The position numbers and the translations under genes are program-made. A model generated the notes under the pieces. It was not told where the DNA came from. It made no database searches and was given only the letters and a program-made list of their open reading frames with translations. 64,000 bases of DNA from Streptomyces sp. NBC_00078 (GTDB lineage: Bacteria > Actinomycetota > Actinomycetes > Streptomycetales > Streptomycetaceae): positions 8,246,001 through 8,310,000 of the forward strand of contig NZ_JAPELX010000001.1 in NCBI RefSeq assembly GCF_026343335.1, in the 5' to 3' direction. Each line of letters starts with the position of its first letter. Position 1 is the stretch's first letter. Shown piece after piece: positions 25,923 to 34,170 of the stretch.

Positions 25923-27050
25923 TCAGCTCACGGTTGATGTGTCCGGGTCCTCCGGGAGCCGCCGTCCCGTAGCGGCCGAGAAGCAGTGCACGGCGTCCGC
26001 GCGTATGGCCACCCGCAGCGCCGCACCTGAGCCGTGGGCGGGGCGCCCCGGGAGCCGGACGACGATGGAGGCGAGCCCCTCGCCGGTCCATGCGGTGGTG
26101 TGGAGGAAGACGACGGCGCCGGTGTCCTCGACCGTCTCGACGACGAGGTCCAGTCCGGGAGTCTCCCGGTCCCCGGGCGGGAGCAGCTCGAACTGTTCGG
26201 ACCGGACGCCGAGCACGATCTCGTCGGCGCCCCCCGCTGCGGCCGCCCGCAGGGTGGCGCGGGTCAGCGGTATGTTCAGGGCGCCCAGCCGGGCCCCGTC
26301 TGCGGACAGCGGAAGCCGGAAGAGGTTCATCGCGGGCGAGCCGACGAAACCGGCCACGAAGGTGTTGGCCGGGTGCGCGTACACCTCCTTCGGCGTGCCC
26401 ACCTGCTGCAGCACGCCGTCCTCGAGTACTGCCAGACGGTCGCCCACCGCCATCGCCTCGGTCTGGTCGTGGGTCACGTACACGGTCGTGATGCCGAGGT
26501 GGTTCTGCAGCCGGACGATCTCCGTCCGGGTCTGTGCCCGCAGCCGGGCGTCCAGGTTGGACAGCGGCTCGTCCATCAGATAGACCCGCGGGTCCCGCAC
26601 CAGCACGCGCCCCGTCGCGACGCGCTGCCGCTCGCCGCCCGCGAGTGTCCTGGGCCGGCGGCCGAGGTACTGCTCCAGGTCGAGCACGGCGGCGGCGTGG
26701 TCAACTCGCTGCCGGGCGGGCACCTTTGACATGCGAGCGATCTTCAGGGCGAAGCCCATGTTGTCGGCAGCCGACAAATGTGGGAGGAGGGCGTAGTCCT
26801 GGAACACCATGGCGATGTCGCGATCCCGGGGCGGAAGATGGGTCACGTCCCGTACACCGATCAGGACCGAACCCGAGTCGACCTCCTCCAGTCCGGCGAG
26901 CATGCGCAGGCAGGTCGACTTCCCACAGCCGGAAGGACCAAGCAGGACCATGAACTCACCGTCCTCGATCTCGAGGTCGAGCGAGTCGACGGCCGGTCGT
27001 TCCATCGAGGGGAAGCGCCGGGTGGCCTTGTCGAAGGTGACAGATGCCAT
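25923..27050 (-). CDS. MsiK/UgpC-type sugar ABC ATPase, altered signature
   Basis: The 375-aa protein belongs to the MalK/UgpC group that energises CUT1 carbohydrate importers. It has Walker A GPSGCGKST, Q-loop MVFQDYALLPHL, Walker B VYLMDEPLSNLDA, switch His YVTHDQTEAM and a C-terminal TOBE region. The ABC signature is TLAGGERQRVATGR rather than the usual LSGGQRQRVALGR, a marked deviation. No permease or binding-protein gene is nearby, so it is an orphan, as shared MsiK ATPases are in Streptomyces. GGGAGGGGG precedes the ATG. A 22-bp imperfect inverted repeat (27106-27127) lies upstream and may be its operator. Confidence 0.92.
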   Translation of the reverse strand: MASVTFDKATRRFPSMERPAVDSLDLEIEDGEFMVLLGPSGCGKSTCLRMLAGLEEVDSGSVLIGVRDVTHLPPRDRDIAMVFQDYALLPHLSAADNMGFALKIARMSKVPARQRVDHAAAVLDLEQYLGRRPRTLAGGERQRVATGRVLVRDPRVYLMDEPLSNLDARLRAQTRTEIVRLQNHLGITTVYVTHDQTEAMAVGDRLAVLEDGVLQQVGTPKEVYAHPANTFVAGFVGSPAMNLFRLPLSADGARLGALNIPLTRATLRAAAAGGADEIVLGVRSEQFELLPPGDRETPGLDLVVETVEDTGAVVFLHTTAWTGEGLASIVVRLPGRPAHGSGAALRVAIRADAVHCFSAATGRRLPEDPDTSTVS

Positions 27051-27427
27051 GACATCCCCCTCCCGGACATGTCCCTGGAACCCAGCATGGAACGGGTGTT
27101 GCCCTTTCGGCAGGCCTGTAGGCCGAATGAGTGACAGAAGAGGGCCCTGAAGTCGGACAATTTACGACAGTAGGCCCAAGTTTTGAGCCCCATAGAGCGT
27201 AGGTCTGCTCATTTGGTTAATCTGGAGCGGACGGACAGTAACACCGGGTTCCACCCACACCCACGTCCGTCCCGGGGCAAGCCGGTTCACAGCGGCCTGT
27301 TCACGCACGAGTTACCGGCGCCACCGCGTCCGAACTGCTTTCCACTCACACCCGAGCGGGCGTCAGGCGCCGGACCGCAGAGTGACCGGCCCGCCCCGAG
27401 GGTGACCCGACACATAAGGAGTGCGCG
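27051..27427. other. 377-bp divergent intergenic region
   Basis: It separates the ABC ATPase and the 58-aa gene, and holds an imperfect inverted repeat at 27106-27127 (TTCGGC...GCCGAA ends) and a local A+T-rich patch near 27150-27230 suited to divergent promoters. Direct TTCAC repeats occur near 27290-27305. No ORF with codon bias was found. Confidence 0.4.
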
Positions 27428-27604
27428 GTGACACCAGAGAAGACGAATCGCGAAAAGCGCCCCAAGGAACGCACGGAGCGCGGCGCCGGCCACCGGCCCG
27501 GCGAGATCGGCAGCCTGGACGTGTGGGCCCGGTCCGCCCCGATCCGCCTGGCAGGTTACGAGGACGACCTGGCCGAGCCTCACATCCTGCCCAGCGTGGA
27601 CTGA
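27428..27604 (+). CDS. 58-aa small protein, unknown
   Basis: GTG 27428 has an excellent AAGGAG site 6 bp upstream. The product is highly charged and basic at the N-terminus (TPEKTNREKRPKERTERG), with a conserved-looking acidic C-terminal half (SLDVWARSAPIRLAGYEDD, then EPHILPSVD). It has strong G/C third-position bias, no Cys, no signal peptide and no membrane segment. It could be a small regulatory or adaptor protein; a peptide-precursor role is conceivable, since the basic leader and distinct C-terminal part resemble that layout, but no modifying enzyme is adjacent. The family is not recognised. The GNAT gene starts 56 bp downstream. Confidence 0.75.
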   Translation: MTPEKTNREKRPKERTERGAGHRPGEIGSLDVWARSAPIRLAGYEDDLAEPHILPSVD

Positions 27605-27636
27605 GCCACCGGCAGGACTCTCGCGATCGCCGACGG

Positions 27637-27663
27637 CATGGGCGTGCGACACTCACGCCCATG
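27637..27663. promoter_or_regulatory. Inverted repeat covering the GNAT start codon
   Basis: CATGGGCGTG and CACGCCCATG form perfect 10-bp arms around a 7-nt loop, and the right arm contains the ATG of the next gene. In RNA it would hide the start codon; as DNA it could be an operator. It could also act as a weak terminator for the 58-aa gene. Confidence 0.55.
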
Positions 27664-28143
27664 CAGATCAGAGAAGCCGCGGCCGACGACTGGCCGCGGA
27701 TCTGGCCTTTCTGGCACCGCGTCGTCGCCTCCGGCGAGACGTACACCTGGGACCCGGACACCTCCGAGGAGGCTGCCCGGGTCCTTTGGATGAATCCGGC
27801 CAAACGCGTCTACGTCGTCGAGGACGACACCCGCGCGATCGTCGCCTCGGCCTACGTCACCCCCAACTACGGCGGCCCCGCGGCCGGCATCGCCAACGCC
27901 GGCTTCATGGTCGACCCCGACCGGGCCGGCCGGGGCATCGGCCGCGCCCTCGCCGAGCACGTCCTGGCCGCCGCCAAGGCCGACGGATACCGCGCGATGG
28001 TCTTCAACGCCGTCGTCGAGACCAACCCCGCCGTCCGGCTGTGGACGTCCCTGGGCTTCACGATCCTGGGCACGGTGCCGGACGCGTTCGAGCATCCGCG
28101 GCACGGCCGGGTGGGTCTGCACATCATGTACCGGGCGCTCTGA
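27661..28143 (+). CDS. GNAT-family N-acetyltransferase
   Basis: The 160-aa protein carries a full GNAT domain: IREAAADDWPRIWPFWHRVV at the N-terminus, the acetyl-CoA loop DPDRAGRGIGRALAEH, and the NPAVRLWTSLGF motif typical of members near phosphinothricin or L-amino-acid acetyltransferases. Substrate unknown. No ribosome binding site is visible, and the start codon lies in a 27-bp inverted repeat, so translation may be regulated or leaderless. Confidence 0.9.
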   Translation: MQIREAAADDWPRIWPFWHRVVASGETYTWDPDTSEEAARVLWMNPAKRVYVVEDDTRAIVASAYVTPNYGGPAAGIANAGFMVDPDRAGRGIGRALAEHVLAAAKADGYRAMVFNAVVETNPAVRLWTSLGFTILGTVPDAFEHPRHGRVGLHIMYRAL

Positions 28144-28179
28144 GCGGGCGAGGAACACGGCACGCGTGAACAGGATGGC

Positions 28180-28203
28180 CGGCCCCGGGGCGGACCGGGG
28201 CCG
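28180..28203. terminator. Stem-loop between convergent GNAT and amidase genes
   Basis: A perfect 9-bp stem (CGGCCCCGG/CCGGGGCCG) with GGCGGA loop sits midway between the two stops and probably serves both. Confidence 0.6.
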
Positions 28204-28212
28204 CGGCACAGG

Positions 28213-29574
28213 TCAGGGATCAAGCTGGTCCAACGGTGCCGTCCGCCGCCACGGATGCAGCTTCTCCAGCTGCTCCGCCAGGTCCAGCAGCAGTGCCTCC
28301 GCGCCCGGGCGGCCCACCAGTTGGACGGCGCAGGGGGCGCCGGACCGGAGGGCGCCGAAGGGGAGGGACAGGGCCGGCCAGCCGGTGAGGTTCCACGGCG
28401 GGGTCAGGGGCGAGTAGGTGGTGTTGGCGAGGAGGTTGGGGAGCCAGCCGCGTTCGTGCCAGGCCACGGACTTGGGGGAGCGGCGGGCGAGCGTGGGCGT
28501 GAGCAGGACGTCGTACTCGGCGAAGAACGGCTCCAGGCGACGGCGCAGTCGGTCCCGGCTGTCGCTGGTGCGGACGCTGCTCACGAAGCGGCGGCCGACG
28601 GCGGCGTGTACCCGGGTGCGGCGGGTGAGCAGGCGTGGGTCCAGGGCCGCCGCGTCCACCGCCGTGCCCGCCGTCCAGTGAGCGAGGGACGTCGTGCTCA
28701 GGGAGAGCGGGTAGGGCGGGTCGGCGCGGCGGACCTGGTGCCCGGCCTTGATGAGGACGGCGCCCGCGTCACGGGCCGCGGTCGTGTACGGCTTGGTGAT
28801 CGTGACGCCGAGCAGGGGACTGCGCAGCGAGACGGCGATCTTGCGCATGGCGGGCTCTGGCGGTCGTACCGCCTCGGTGCCGGCGTCCGCCAGGATCGAC
28901 AGCATCAGGCGGGCGTCCTCGACCGTCGTGGCGAGCGGACCGTTCTCGGACATGCCGAACCAGTCGCCCTCGCCGATGCCCGCAGGGACGACGCCGTGGC
29001 CCGGCTTGATGGTGACGAGACCGCAGTTGGCGGCCGGGATGCGCAGCGAGCCCATGCCGTCGTTGCCGAGTGCGACCGGCACCAGCGCCGCGGCGACCGC
29101 GGCCGCGCTGCCGCCCGAGGAGCCGCCCGCCGTGCGGGTCAGGTCCCAGGGGTTGCGGGAGGTTCCGTGCACACCCTCGGTGGTGCCGAAGACGCACAGT
29201 TCGGGCACGTTCGTCAGGCCCACGACCACCGCGCCCGCCGCCCGCAGCCGGGCCACCGTCACATGGTCCTCGTCGGCGGGGGTGTCCGGCGTCGCCGCGG
29301 AGCCGACGCGGTTGGACTCGCCGCGTACGGCGAGGTTGTCCTTGACGGCCACCGGCACGCCGGCCAGCGGCAGTTCGGCGAGATCGGCGCGGGAGGCCAC
29401 CTCGTCGGCCTCGGCGAGCGCCGCCCGGCCCCGCACCACACGGAAGGCTCCGACGCGGGCGTCGAGCCGCGCGATCCGCTCCAGGTGTTCGGCCACCACC
29501 TCCCGAGGCGTGGCCCGCTTCTCGCGTACGGCGGCGGCGATCTCGGCAGCGGTCCGGCCGACCCAGCTGGTCAC
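28213..29574 (-). CDS. Amidase (amidase-signature family)
   Basis: The 453-aa enzyme hydrolyses carboxamides. The Lys-Ser-Ser triad is visible: the Lys in VAVKDNLAV, the signature GGSSGGSAAAVAAALVP, and the nucleophile region GNDGMGSLRIPAANCG. GTG 29574 with GAGGAG upstream is preferred to the 42-residue extension. Unlike GatA it has no associated gatB or gatC, so it is a stand-alone, probably catabolic or detoxifying enzyme. The C-terminus WPALSLPFG matches the family. Confidence 0.93.
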   Translation of the reverse strand: MTSWVGRTAAEIAAAVREKRATPREVVAEHLERIARLDARVGAFRVVRGRAALAEADEVASRADLAELPLAGVPVAVKDNLAVRGESNRVGSAATPDTPADEDHVTVARLRAAGAVVVGLTNVPELCVFGTTEGVHGTSRNPWDLTRTAGGSSGGSAAAVAAALVPVALGNDGMGSLRIPAANCGLVTIKPGHGVVPAGIGEGDWFGMSENGPLATTVEDARLMLSILADAGTEAVRPPEPAMRKIAVSLRSPLLGVTITKPYTTAARDAGAVLIKAGHQVRRADPPYPLSLSTTSLAHWTAGTAVDAAALDPRLLTRRTRVHAAVGRRFVSSVRTSDSRDRLRRRLEPFFAEYDVLLTPTLARRSPKSVAWHERGWLPNLLANTTYSPLTPPWNLTGWPALSLPFGALRSGAPCAVQLVGRPGAEALLLDLAEQLEKLHPWRRTAPLDQLDP

Positions 29575-30037
29575 AGGGCTCCTCGGGAGTGCGGTAAGCG
29601 GGCTACTCGTGAGTATGGGAAGCACTCTGCCCGGCGACGGCCCCCGCCGTCGAGACCATCGGCTCTTGGACATTCGGGCGGCTCTTCGTGGACCTTTCAC
29701 GGGGTGGCTGCCGGTCGCCTGCCCCTGACCTGTCGTTCATCCGATCACTTGGTCAGCTGTTGGGCGTTCACGCCTCGTCGACAGGACTTCACCGCTCGCT
29801 CAATGATCAGACATCCGATGAATTGGGCCACTCATGAGTCCGCATCCAAGACGTCAGGTCCTGGTGCCGCGGTGGCGGTCACCGCCTCGACCGGCCGGCT
29901 GTGGGTCGAGGCGGTGCGGGACACCGTGCGGATCGCGCGGTTCGAGCTGTACCGATCAAGGGACTGAGGGGTACCAGCAACGAGGTGGTCACCGGGGTGT
30001 CGGCGCTCCGGTGGCCGCCTCTTCGCCGAACGGGGCT
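29575..30037. other. 463-bp stretch with one possible tiny ORF
   Basis: The amidase promoter must lie at the left edge. On the plus strand, an ORF from ATG 29818 to 29967 ends in a well-biased stretch (GRLWVEAVRDTVRIARFELY), but it lacks a ribosome binding site and recognisable family. It may be a small gene or a decayed end. The rest appears non-coding. Confidence 0.3.
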
Positions 30038-30646
30038 TCAGCTGCCGGAGCCGCGGTGCCGGCGGATGTGCCAGACGACGAGGGCCACGAGGACGAGCGC
30101 GGCCGTGGCCAGGGCCAGGGTTCGGCCGACCAGGCCCACGACGCGCTCGTAGGCGGCCCCCGCGGCATAGCCGACAAGGACGTTGCCGACGCCCCAGAGC
30201 AGGCCGCCGATGGCGTTGTAGAGCAGGAAGCGGCGGTACGGCATGTTCGACGCGCCCGCCAGTGCCGGCACGAGCGACCTCAGGAAGGCGAGGAAACGGC
30301 CGACGAAGACCGCCGCAGGACCGCGCCGGCGGATCAGGTCGCGTGCCTTGTCCACGCGCGCGGCCCGCCGGCGCAGGGGGCGGCTGCCCAGCAGCGGCGG
30401 TCCCAGGCGCCGGCCGATCTCGTAGCCGACGCTGTCCCCGGCGATCGCCGCGAGAACCACGGCGAGCGTCAGCCAGGCCAGGTCGACGTTGCCCCGCCGG
30501 GCCAGCACGCCGCCGACGATCGCGGCGGTCTCGCCGGGCAGCACGAACCCGAAGAACAGCGCGTCCTCGGCGAACACCAGGGCCACGACCACGACGTAGA
30601 CCACGGATCCGGACAGATCGGCGAGCCAGTCGACGAGCGCGTGCAT
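30038..30646 (-). CDS. DedA-family membrane protein
   Basis: The 202-aa integral membrane protein has the DedA/SNARE-associated pattern: FAEDALFFGFVLPGETAAIV with the conserved acidic residue, GDSVGYEIGRRLG, the FVGRFLAFLRSLVPALAG motif with its functional Arg, and FLLYNAIGGLLWG. DedA proteins are implicated in undecaprenyl-phosphate or phospholipid flipping and in membrane homeostasis. GGGAGG precedes the ATG at 30646. It lies 35 bp downstream of the maoC gene on the same strand. Confidence 0.94.
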   Translation of the reverse strand: MHALVDWLADLSGSVVYVVVVALVFAEDALFFGFVLPGETAAIVGGVLARRGNVDLAWLTLAVVLAAIAGDSVGYEIGRRLGPPLLGSRPLRRRAARVDKARDLIRRRGPAAVFVGRFLAFLRSLVPALAGASNMPYRRFLLYNAIGGLLWGVGNVLVGYAAGAAYERVVGLVGRTLALATAALVLVALVVWHIRRHRGSGS

Positions 30647-30681
30647 CTGGCGCCTCCCTTCCGTTCCGGCTACGAGTCCGG

Positions 30682-31212
30682 TTACGAGTACCCGTCGGAG
30701 GCGATCTCCTCCGGGACCGTCCGGCGCAGCAGGAAGTTGACCGCGGTCATGGTCAGGACGGGCTCGCCGTGCCGGCCCAGGACCTCGATCCCGGTGTGGA
30801 CGAGTCCGCGGTCCGGCTTGGACCGGGAGACGCGGGTCTCCAGGACGGTCGTACGCAGGGAGAGGCTGTCGCCGGGCCGTACCGGGCGTACCCAGCGCAG
30901 ATCGTCGATGCCCGGGGAGGCCAGGCCGCCGACCTTGCTGATGTAGTGGTCGGCGTACATCCGCATCATGACGGCGCAGGTGTGCCAGCCGCTGGCGATC
31001 AGCCCCTGGTAGGGGCCCCGCAGCGCGGCCTGCGGATCGGTGTGGATGCCCTGCGGATCGAAGTCGCGGGCGAAGCGGAGGATGTCCTCCTCCGTCATGG
31101 TGATGCTGCCGTAGACGTAGACCGCACCCGGCACGTAGTCCTCGAAGTAGCGGTCCCCGATGGGCACGGCGAAATCCGCGTCGCCGATCGTGGTGGTCGT
31201 CGGTGCTGACAT
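30682..31212 (-). CDS. MaoC-family hotdog dehydratase
   Basis: The 176-aa protein has a hotdog fold with the MaoC/(R)-hydratase catalytic pattern DFDPQGIHTDPQAA (Asp/His dyad) followed by GLIASGWHTCAVMMR. Such enzymes hydrate enoyl-CoA thioesters. ATG 31212 is used; GTG 31221 is equally possible. The gene sits 48 bp after the XRE regulator and 35 bp before dedA, all on the minus strand, so it may be part of a longer transcript. Confidence 0.92.
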   Translation of the reverse strand: MSAPTTTTIGDADFAVPIGDRYFEDYVPGAVYVYGSITMTEEDILRFARDFDPQGIHTDPQAALRGPYQGLIASGWHTCAVMMRMYADHYISKVGGLASPGIDDLRWVRPVRPGDSLSLRTTVLETRVSRSKPDRGLVHTGIEVLGRHGEPVLTMTAVNFLLRRTVPEEIASDGYS

Positions 31213-31260
31213 GCGCGGCACGATAGCCGCCGGGTGGGGCGATCTCGGGGCGCGACGGGC

Positions 31261-32166
31261 TCAGGTCTGCTTCAGGACCTGTTCCAGGAAGGTCACCGAG
31301 TCCGCGGCCGGTGCGGCGACCAGGCTGAGGCGGTCCATGACCGCGAGATAGTGGTCGACCTCCTCGGGCTTGTCCAGGTACAGGGCGCTGGAGAGCTGCT
31401 CGAGGTAGACGACGTCGGGCAGGTCGGGCACCGGGAAGCGCAGCACGGTGACCGGGCCCCCGGCCGCCGCGTGGCCGCCGACATGGAAGGGCAGCACCTG
31501 GAGGGTGAGGTTCGGCAGGGCGGCCACCTCGATCAGGTGCTTGAGCTGGTCCCGCATCACCTCGCAGCCGCCGAGCGGACGGCGCAGCGCCGCCTCGTCC
31601 ACCACGACCCACAGCTTCGGCGCGCCCGGCTTGGCGAGCAGCTCCTGCCGGGTCATGCGCAGGTCGACGCGGCGCTGGATCGCGTCCGGGTCGGAGATGG
31701 CGTGGCCGAGCCGGATGACGGCTTCCGCGTACGCGGGTGTCTGCAACAGCCCGGGAATGAACTGGACTTCGTAGGTGCGGATGAGTGACGCGGCCTCCTC
31801 CAGGCCGAGATGCTGCTCGAACCAGCTCGGGAAGGCGTCTCCGTACGCCCGCCACCAGCCCGGTTCGTTGGCGCGCTGCACCGAGTCGAGGAACTCCTGG
31901 CGTACGTCCGGGTCCTGGACGCCGTACAGGGTGAGCAGGTCGGCGATGTCGCGCTGCTTGAAGCCCACGCGGCCCAGTTCCATGCGGCAGAGCTTGGCGT
32001 CCGAGGCGCGTATCGCCGAAGCGGCCGTGTCCCGGCTGATGCTGAGGGATTCGCGCAGGCGGCGCAGCCGGGTGCCCAGCATGATGCGCTGCACGGTCGG
32101 CCCGCCCCGCTGCAGGCTCAGAACATCGGGAACGGAGGGAACGGGTGCTGGTTGAACTGCCGTCAT
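31261..32166 (-). CDS. XRE-type regulator with DUF5753 domain
   Basis: The 301-aa protein has an N-terminal helix-turn-helix (LGTRLRRLRESLSISRDTAA, then ASDAKLCRMELGR) and a C-terminal DUF5753 ligand-like region (IRTYEVQFIPGLLQTPAYAE). The ATG at 32166 is spaced 6 bp from AAGGGG; the ATG at 32172 overlaps that site. These regulators act with small DUF397 proteins and HATPase partners, as in the whiJ and abaA loci of Streptomyces, in development and antibiotic control. The DUF397 gene lies just upstream behind a terminator, and the HATPase gene is divergent. Confidence 0.94.
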   Translation of the reverse strand: MTAVQPAPVPSVPDVLSLQRGGPTVQRIMLGTRLRRLRESLSISRDTAASAIRASDAKLCRMELGRVGFKQRDIADLLTLYGVQDPDVRQEFLDSVQRANEPGWWRAYGDAFPSWFEQHLGLEEAASLIRTYEVQFIPGLLQTPAYAEAVIRLGHAISDPDAIQRRVDLRMTRQELLAKPGAPKLWVVVDEAALRRPLGGCEVMRDQLKHLIEVAALPNLTLQVLPFHVGGHAAAGGPVTVLRFPVPDLPDVVYLEQLSSALYLDKPEEVDHYLAVMDRLSLVAAPAADSVTFLEQVLKQT

Positions 32167-32266
32167 GGTCATCCCCTTGGCCGCCGCCCCGGCTGCGTCT
32201 GCATGTGTTCGGGACTCAACCATGGAGGGTAGCACCGTGCCGTCGAACGGCTGCGGTGCGTGAAGT

Positions 32267-32305
32267 GGCCGGAAGGCGCCGATCGTTGACCAGCGCCTTC
32301 CGGCC
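32267..32305 (-). terminator. Stem-loop between DUF397 and XRE genes
   Basis: GGCCGGAAGGCGC pairs perfectly with GCGCCTTCCGGCC (13 bp, 13-nt loop), 22 bp after the DUF397 stop. It implies that the XRE gene has its own promoter between 32167 and 32266. Confidence 0.75.
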
Positions 32306-32326
32306 GTCCGCGAGCGCTGCCTGACT

Positions 32327-32569
32327 TCAACGGCCGGGGAGTAGGCCGTCGAAGTCGCCGTCCTTCACGCCGCGGACGAACGCGGAGATCTCGGCGCCCG
32401 TGTAGACGAGCGCGGGACCTTCGGGGTGGCGGGAGTTGCGCACGGCGACGCTGCCGTCCGGAAGCGCGGCGAGTTCGACGCAGTTGCCCTCGGGGTTGCT
32501 GTGATGGCTCTTGCGCCAGACCACTCCTGTGAACTCGGTGGCAGGCATGCCGTTGCTCACGTGCTGCAT
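32327..32569 (-). CDS. DUF397 small regulatory protein
   Basis: The 80-aa protein carries the DUF397 core: WRKSHHSNPEGNCVELAALP, VAVRNSRHPEGPALVY and the C-terminal EISAFVRGVKDGDFD. DUF397 proteins pair with XRE/DUF5753 regulators and are thought to modulate their activity. GAGG lies 7 bp before the ATG. It is divergent from the HATPase gene across an AATTG-rich intergenic region. Confidence 0.94.
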   Translation of the reverse strand: MQHVSNGMPATEFTGVVWRKSHHSNPEGNCVELAALPDGSVAVRNSRHPEGPALVYTGAEISAFVRGVKDGDFDGLLPGR

Positions 32570-32605
32570 CTGAAAGCCTCTTTGAGACGAAGTCGCGGCC
32601 AGCTC

Positions 32606-32705
32606 TGCAATTGCATCTTCAATTGCATCCACGGGTGGTGTGCGGGACGATAGCGCCCGGCATCCAACGCTCGCAAGATCATCTGCAATTGCAGCGGTAA
32701 TTGCC
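32606..32705. promoter_or_regulatory. AATTG operator-like array
   Basis: The gap between DUF397 and the HATPase gene contains TGCAATTGCA (32606-32615), CAATTGCA (32620-32627), the perfect 12-bp palindrome CTGCAATTGCAG (32683-32694) and a half-site TAATTGCC (32698-32705). Four AATTG cores in 100 bp are striking against the high G+C. The likely binder is the adjacent XRE regulator, which is inference. Confidence 0.6.
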
Positions 32706-32798
32706 GATGCACTTGCGTGCGGACTGCTGGACGTAGCACGATACTTCGCACAGGTGTAGCGCTCGGTAGTTCTCTCCGCAGGGGTCTCAGGGGTCGCA

Positions 32799-33347
32799 AT
32801 GTCCGCAGAGCAAGTCGCAGAACCGGCGAACCCCCCGCGTATCGAGGCGACTTGGGAATGGCTGTGCCGGGCCGTGGACCGCGTAGGCCGCCCCGCCCCC
32901 GGGTTGAGTCTGCCCCTCGCTCCCGCCTCCGAGGACGGCCCTGGACCGGCCCACTGTTCGGTGCTCGTCGTGCCGCCTGTTCCCCAATCCGCCCACATCG
33001 CCCGCGGCTTGATCCGGCGGACGCTCGTCGACCGGGCCGCGCACGAGCGCGTCGAGGACGTGGCCGTCACCGTGTCGGAACTGGTGAGCAACGCCCTGCG
33101 CTACGGCCGGGCGCCGGGCGCCGAGGGGGAGTTGCACCCGGCGCTGTGGCTCGCGTACTGGGACCGCTGGTCGTGCGTGGTGTGTGCGGTGAGCGACGAG
33201 AGCGACCTGGTCCCCGTCGCCGTGGAGGCGGACGAACTCGCGGAGTCGGGACGGGGACTGCAGGTCGTCTCGGCGCTGAGCGACACCTGGGGCTGGAACC
33301 CCCGGGCCGACGGCGGAAAGCTCGTGTGGGCCCTGTTCATGCTCTGA
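32799..33347 (+). CDS. HATPase (RsbW-like) regulatory protein
   Basis: The 182-aa protein has a GHKL ATP-binding domain: N-box ELVSNALRYGRA and G-box LAESGRGLQVVSALSD. The N-terminal ~60 residues are variable. Such anti-sigma-factor-like kinases occur beside XRE/DUF397 pairs in Streptomyces, as in the abaA locus, so it probably works with the two divergent genes. Start at ATG 32799 with GGGG upstream. It converges on the DUF574 methyltransferase gene with 19 bp between stops. Confidence 0.92.
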   Translation: MSAEQVAEPANPPRIEATWEWLCRAVDRVGRPAPGLSLPLAPASEDGPGPAHCSVLVVPPVPQSAHIARGLIRRTLVDRAAHERVEDVAVTVSELVSNALRYGRAPGAEGELHPALWLAYWDRWSCVVCAVSDESDLVPVAVEADELAESGRGLQVVSALSDTWGWNPRADGGKLVWALFML

Positions 33348-33366
33348 CGCCGCAGTCGGGATTCGC

Positions 33367-34170
33367 TCAGGCCTTGCGGCCGATACCGCAGATGGCGTCC
33401 ACCCCGGAGGGTGAGCGCCCCACGTCGACGGGCTCGGGGTGCCACTGCGAGGTGGGAACGACCCCCGGTTCCACCAGTTCCAGCCCGTCGAAGAAGGCCG
33501 CGATCCGCTCGGGCCCGCGTAGGTGGTACGAGCTGGCCGAGTTGGCGTTGTAGACGGAAATGGCCTGGTTGAGCGCCTCGTTGGTGTCGGTGCCGTCGCT
33601 CAGGGCGAGATAACTGCCCGCAGGCAGCGCGTCGAGGAAACGGGCCACGACGGCCTCCGGCTCGTCGGAGTCGGGGATCTGGCCCAGGATGCCGAGCATG
33701 GTCAGCGCCACCGGCCGGCTGAAGTCCAGGGTTTTGGCCGCCTCTTCGAGGATCCGCTCGGGCTCGCGCACATCGGCGTCGAGGTAGGCGCAGGCGCCCT
33801 GCGGGGTGCTGGTGAGCAGGGCCTGGGCGTGCACCAGCACGAGCGGGTCGTTGTCGACGTACACGATGCGGCTGTCGGGGGCGACGCGTTGCGCGACCTC
33901 GTGGGTGTTGTCGACGGTGGGCAGGCCGGTGCCGACGTCGAGGAACTGGCGGATCCCCGCCTCGGCGGCCAGACGGCGCACGGCCCGGACGAGGAAGCGC
34001 CGTTGAAGGCGGGCGAGCAGCGCGATGTCCGGGAACATCTGGAGGATCATCTCGCCGGCCTGGCGGTCGGCGGCGTAGTTGTCCTTGCCGCCCAGCAGGA
34101 AGTTCCACACGCGGGCCGAATGCGGCCGGTCCAGCTGCAGCCGGTCGGCCAGCGGGTCTTCGGAGGTCAT
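33367..34170 (-). CDS. DUF574-type SAM-dependent methyltransferase
   Basis: The 267-aa protein matches the streptomycete S-adenosylmethionine methyltransferase family PF04672. It begins RPHSARVWNFLLGGKDNYAAD, has the SAM-binding FLDVGTGLPTVDNTHEVAQ, then IVYVDNDPLVLVHAQALL, and ends with GLELVEPGVV. Substrate unknown. ATG 34170 is chosen because the family begins shortly before the DRPHSAR motif. A paralogue lies at 61122. The gene is next to the XRE/DUF397/HATPase group, a common association. Confidence 0.93.
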   Translation of the reverse strand: MTSEDPLADRLQLDRPHSARVWNFLLGGKDNYAADRQAGEMILQMFPDIALLARLQRRFLVRAVRRLAAEAGIRQFLDVGTGLPTVDNTHEVAQRVAPDSRIVYVDNDPLVLVHAQALLTSTPQGACAYLDADVREPERILEEAAKTLDFSRPVALTMLGILGQIPDSDEPEAVVARFLDALPAGSYLALSDGTDTNEALNQAISVYNANSASSYHLRGPERIAAFFDGLELVEPGVVPTSQWHPEPVDVGRSPSGVDAICGIGRKA

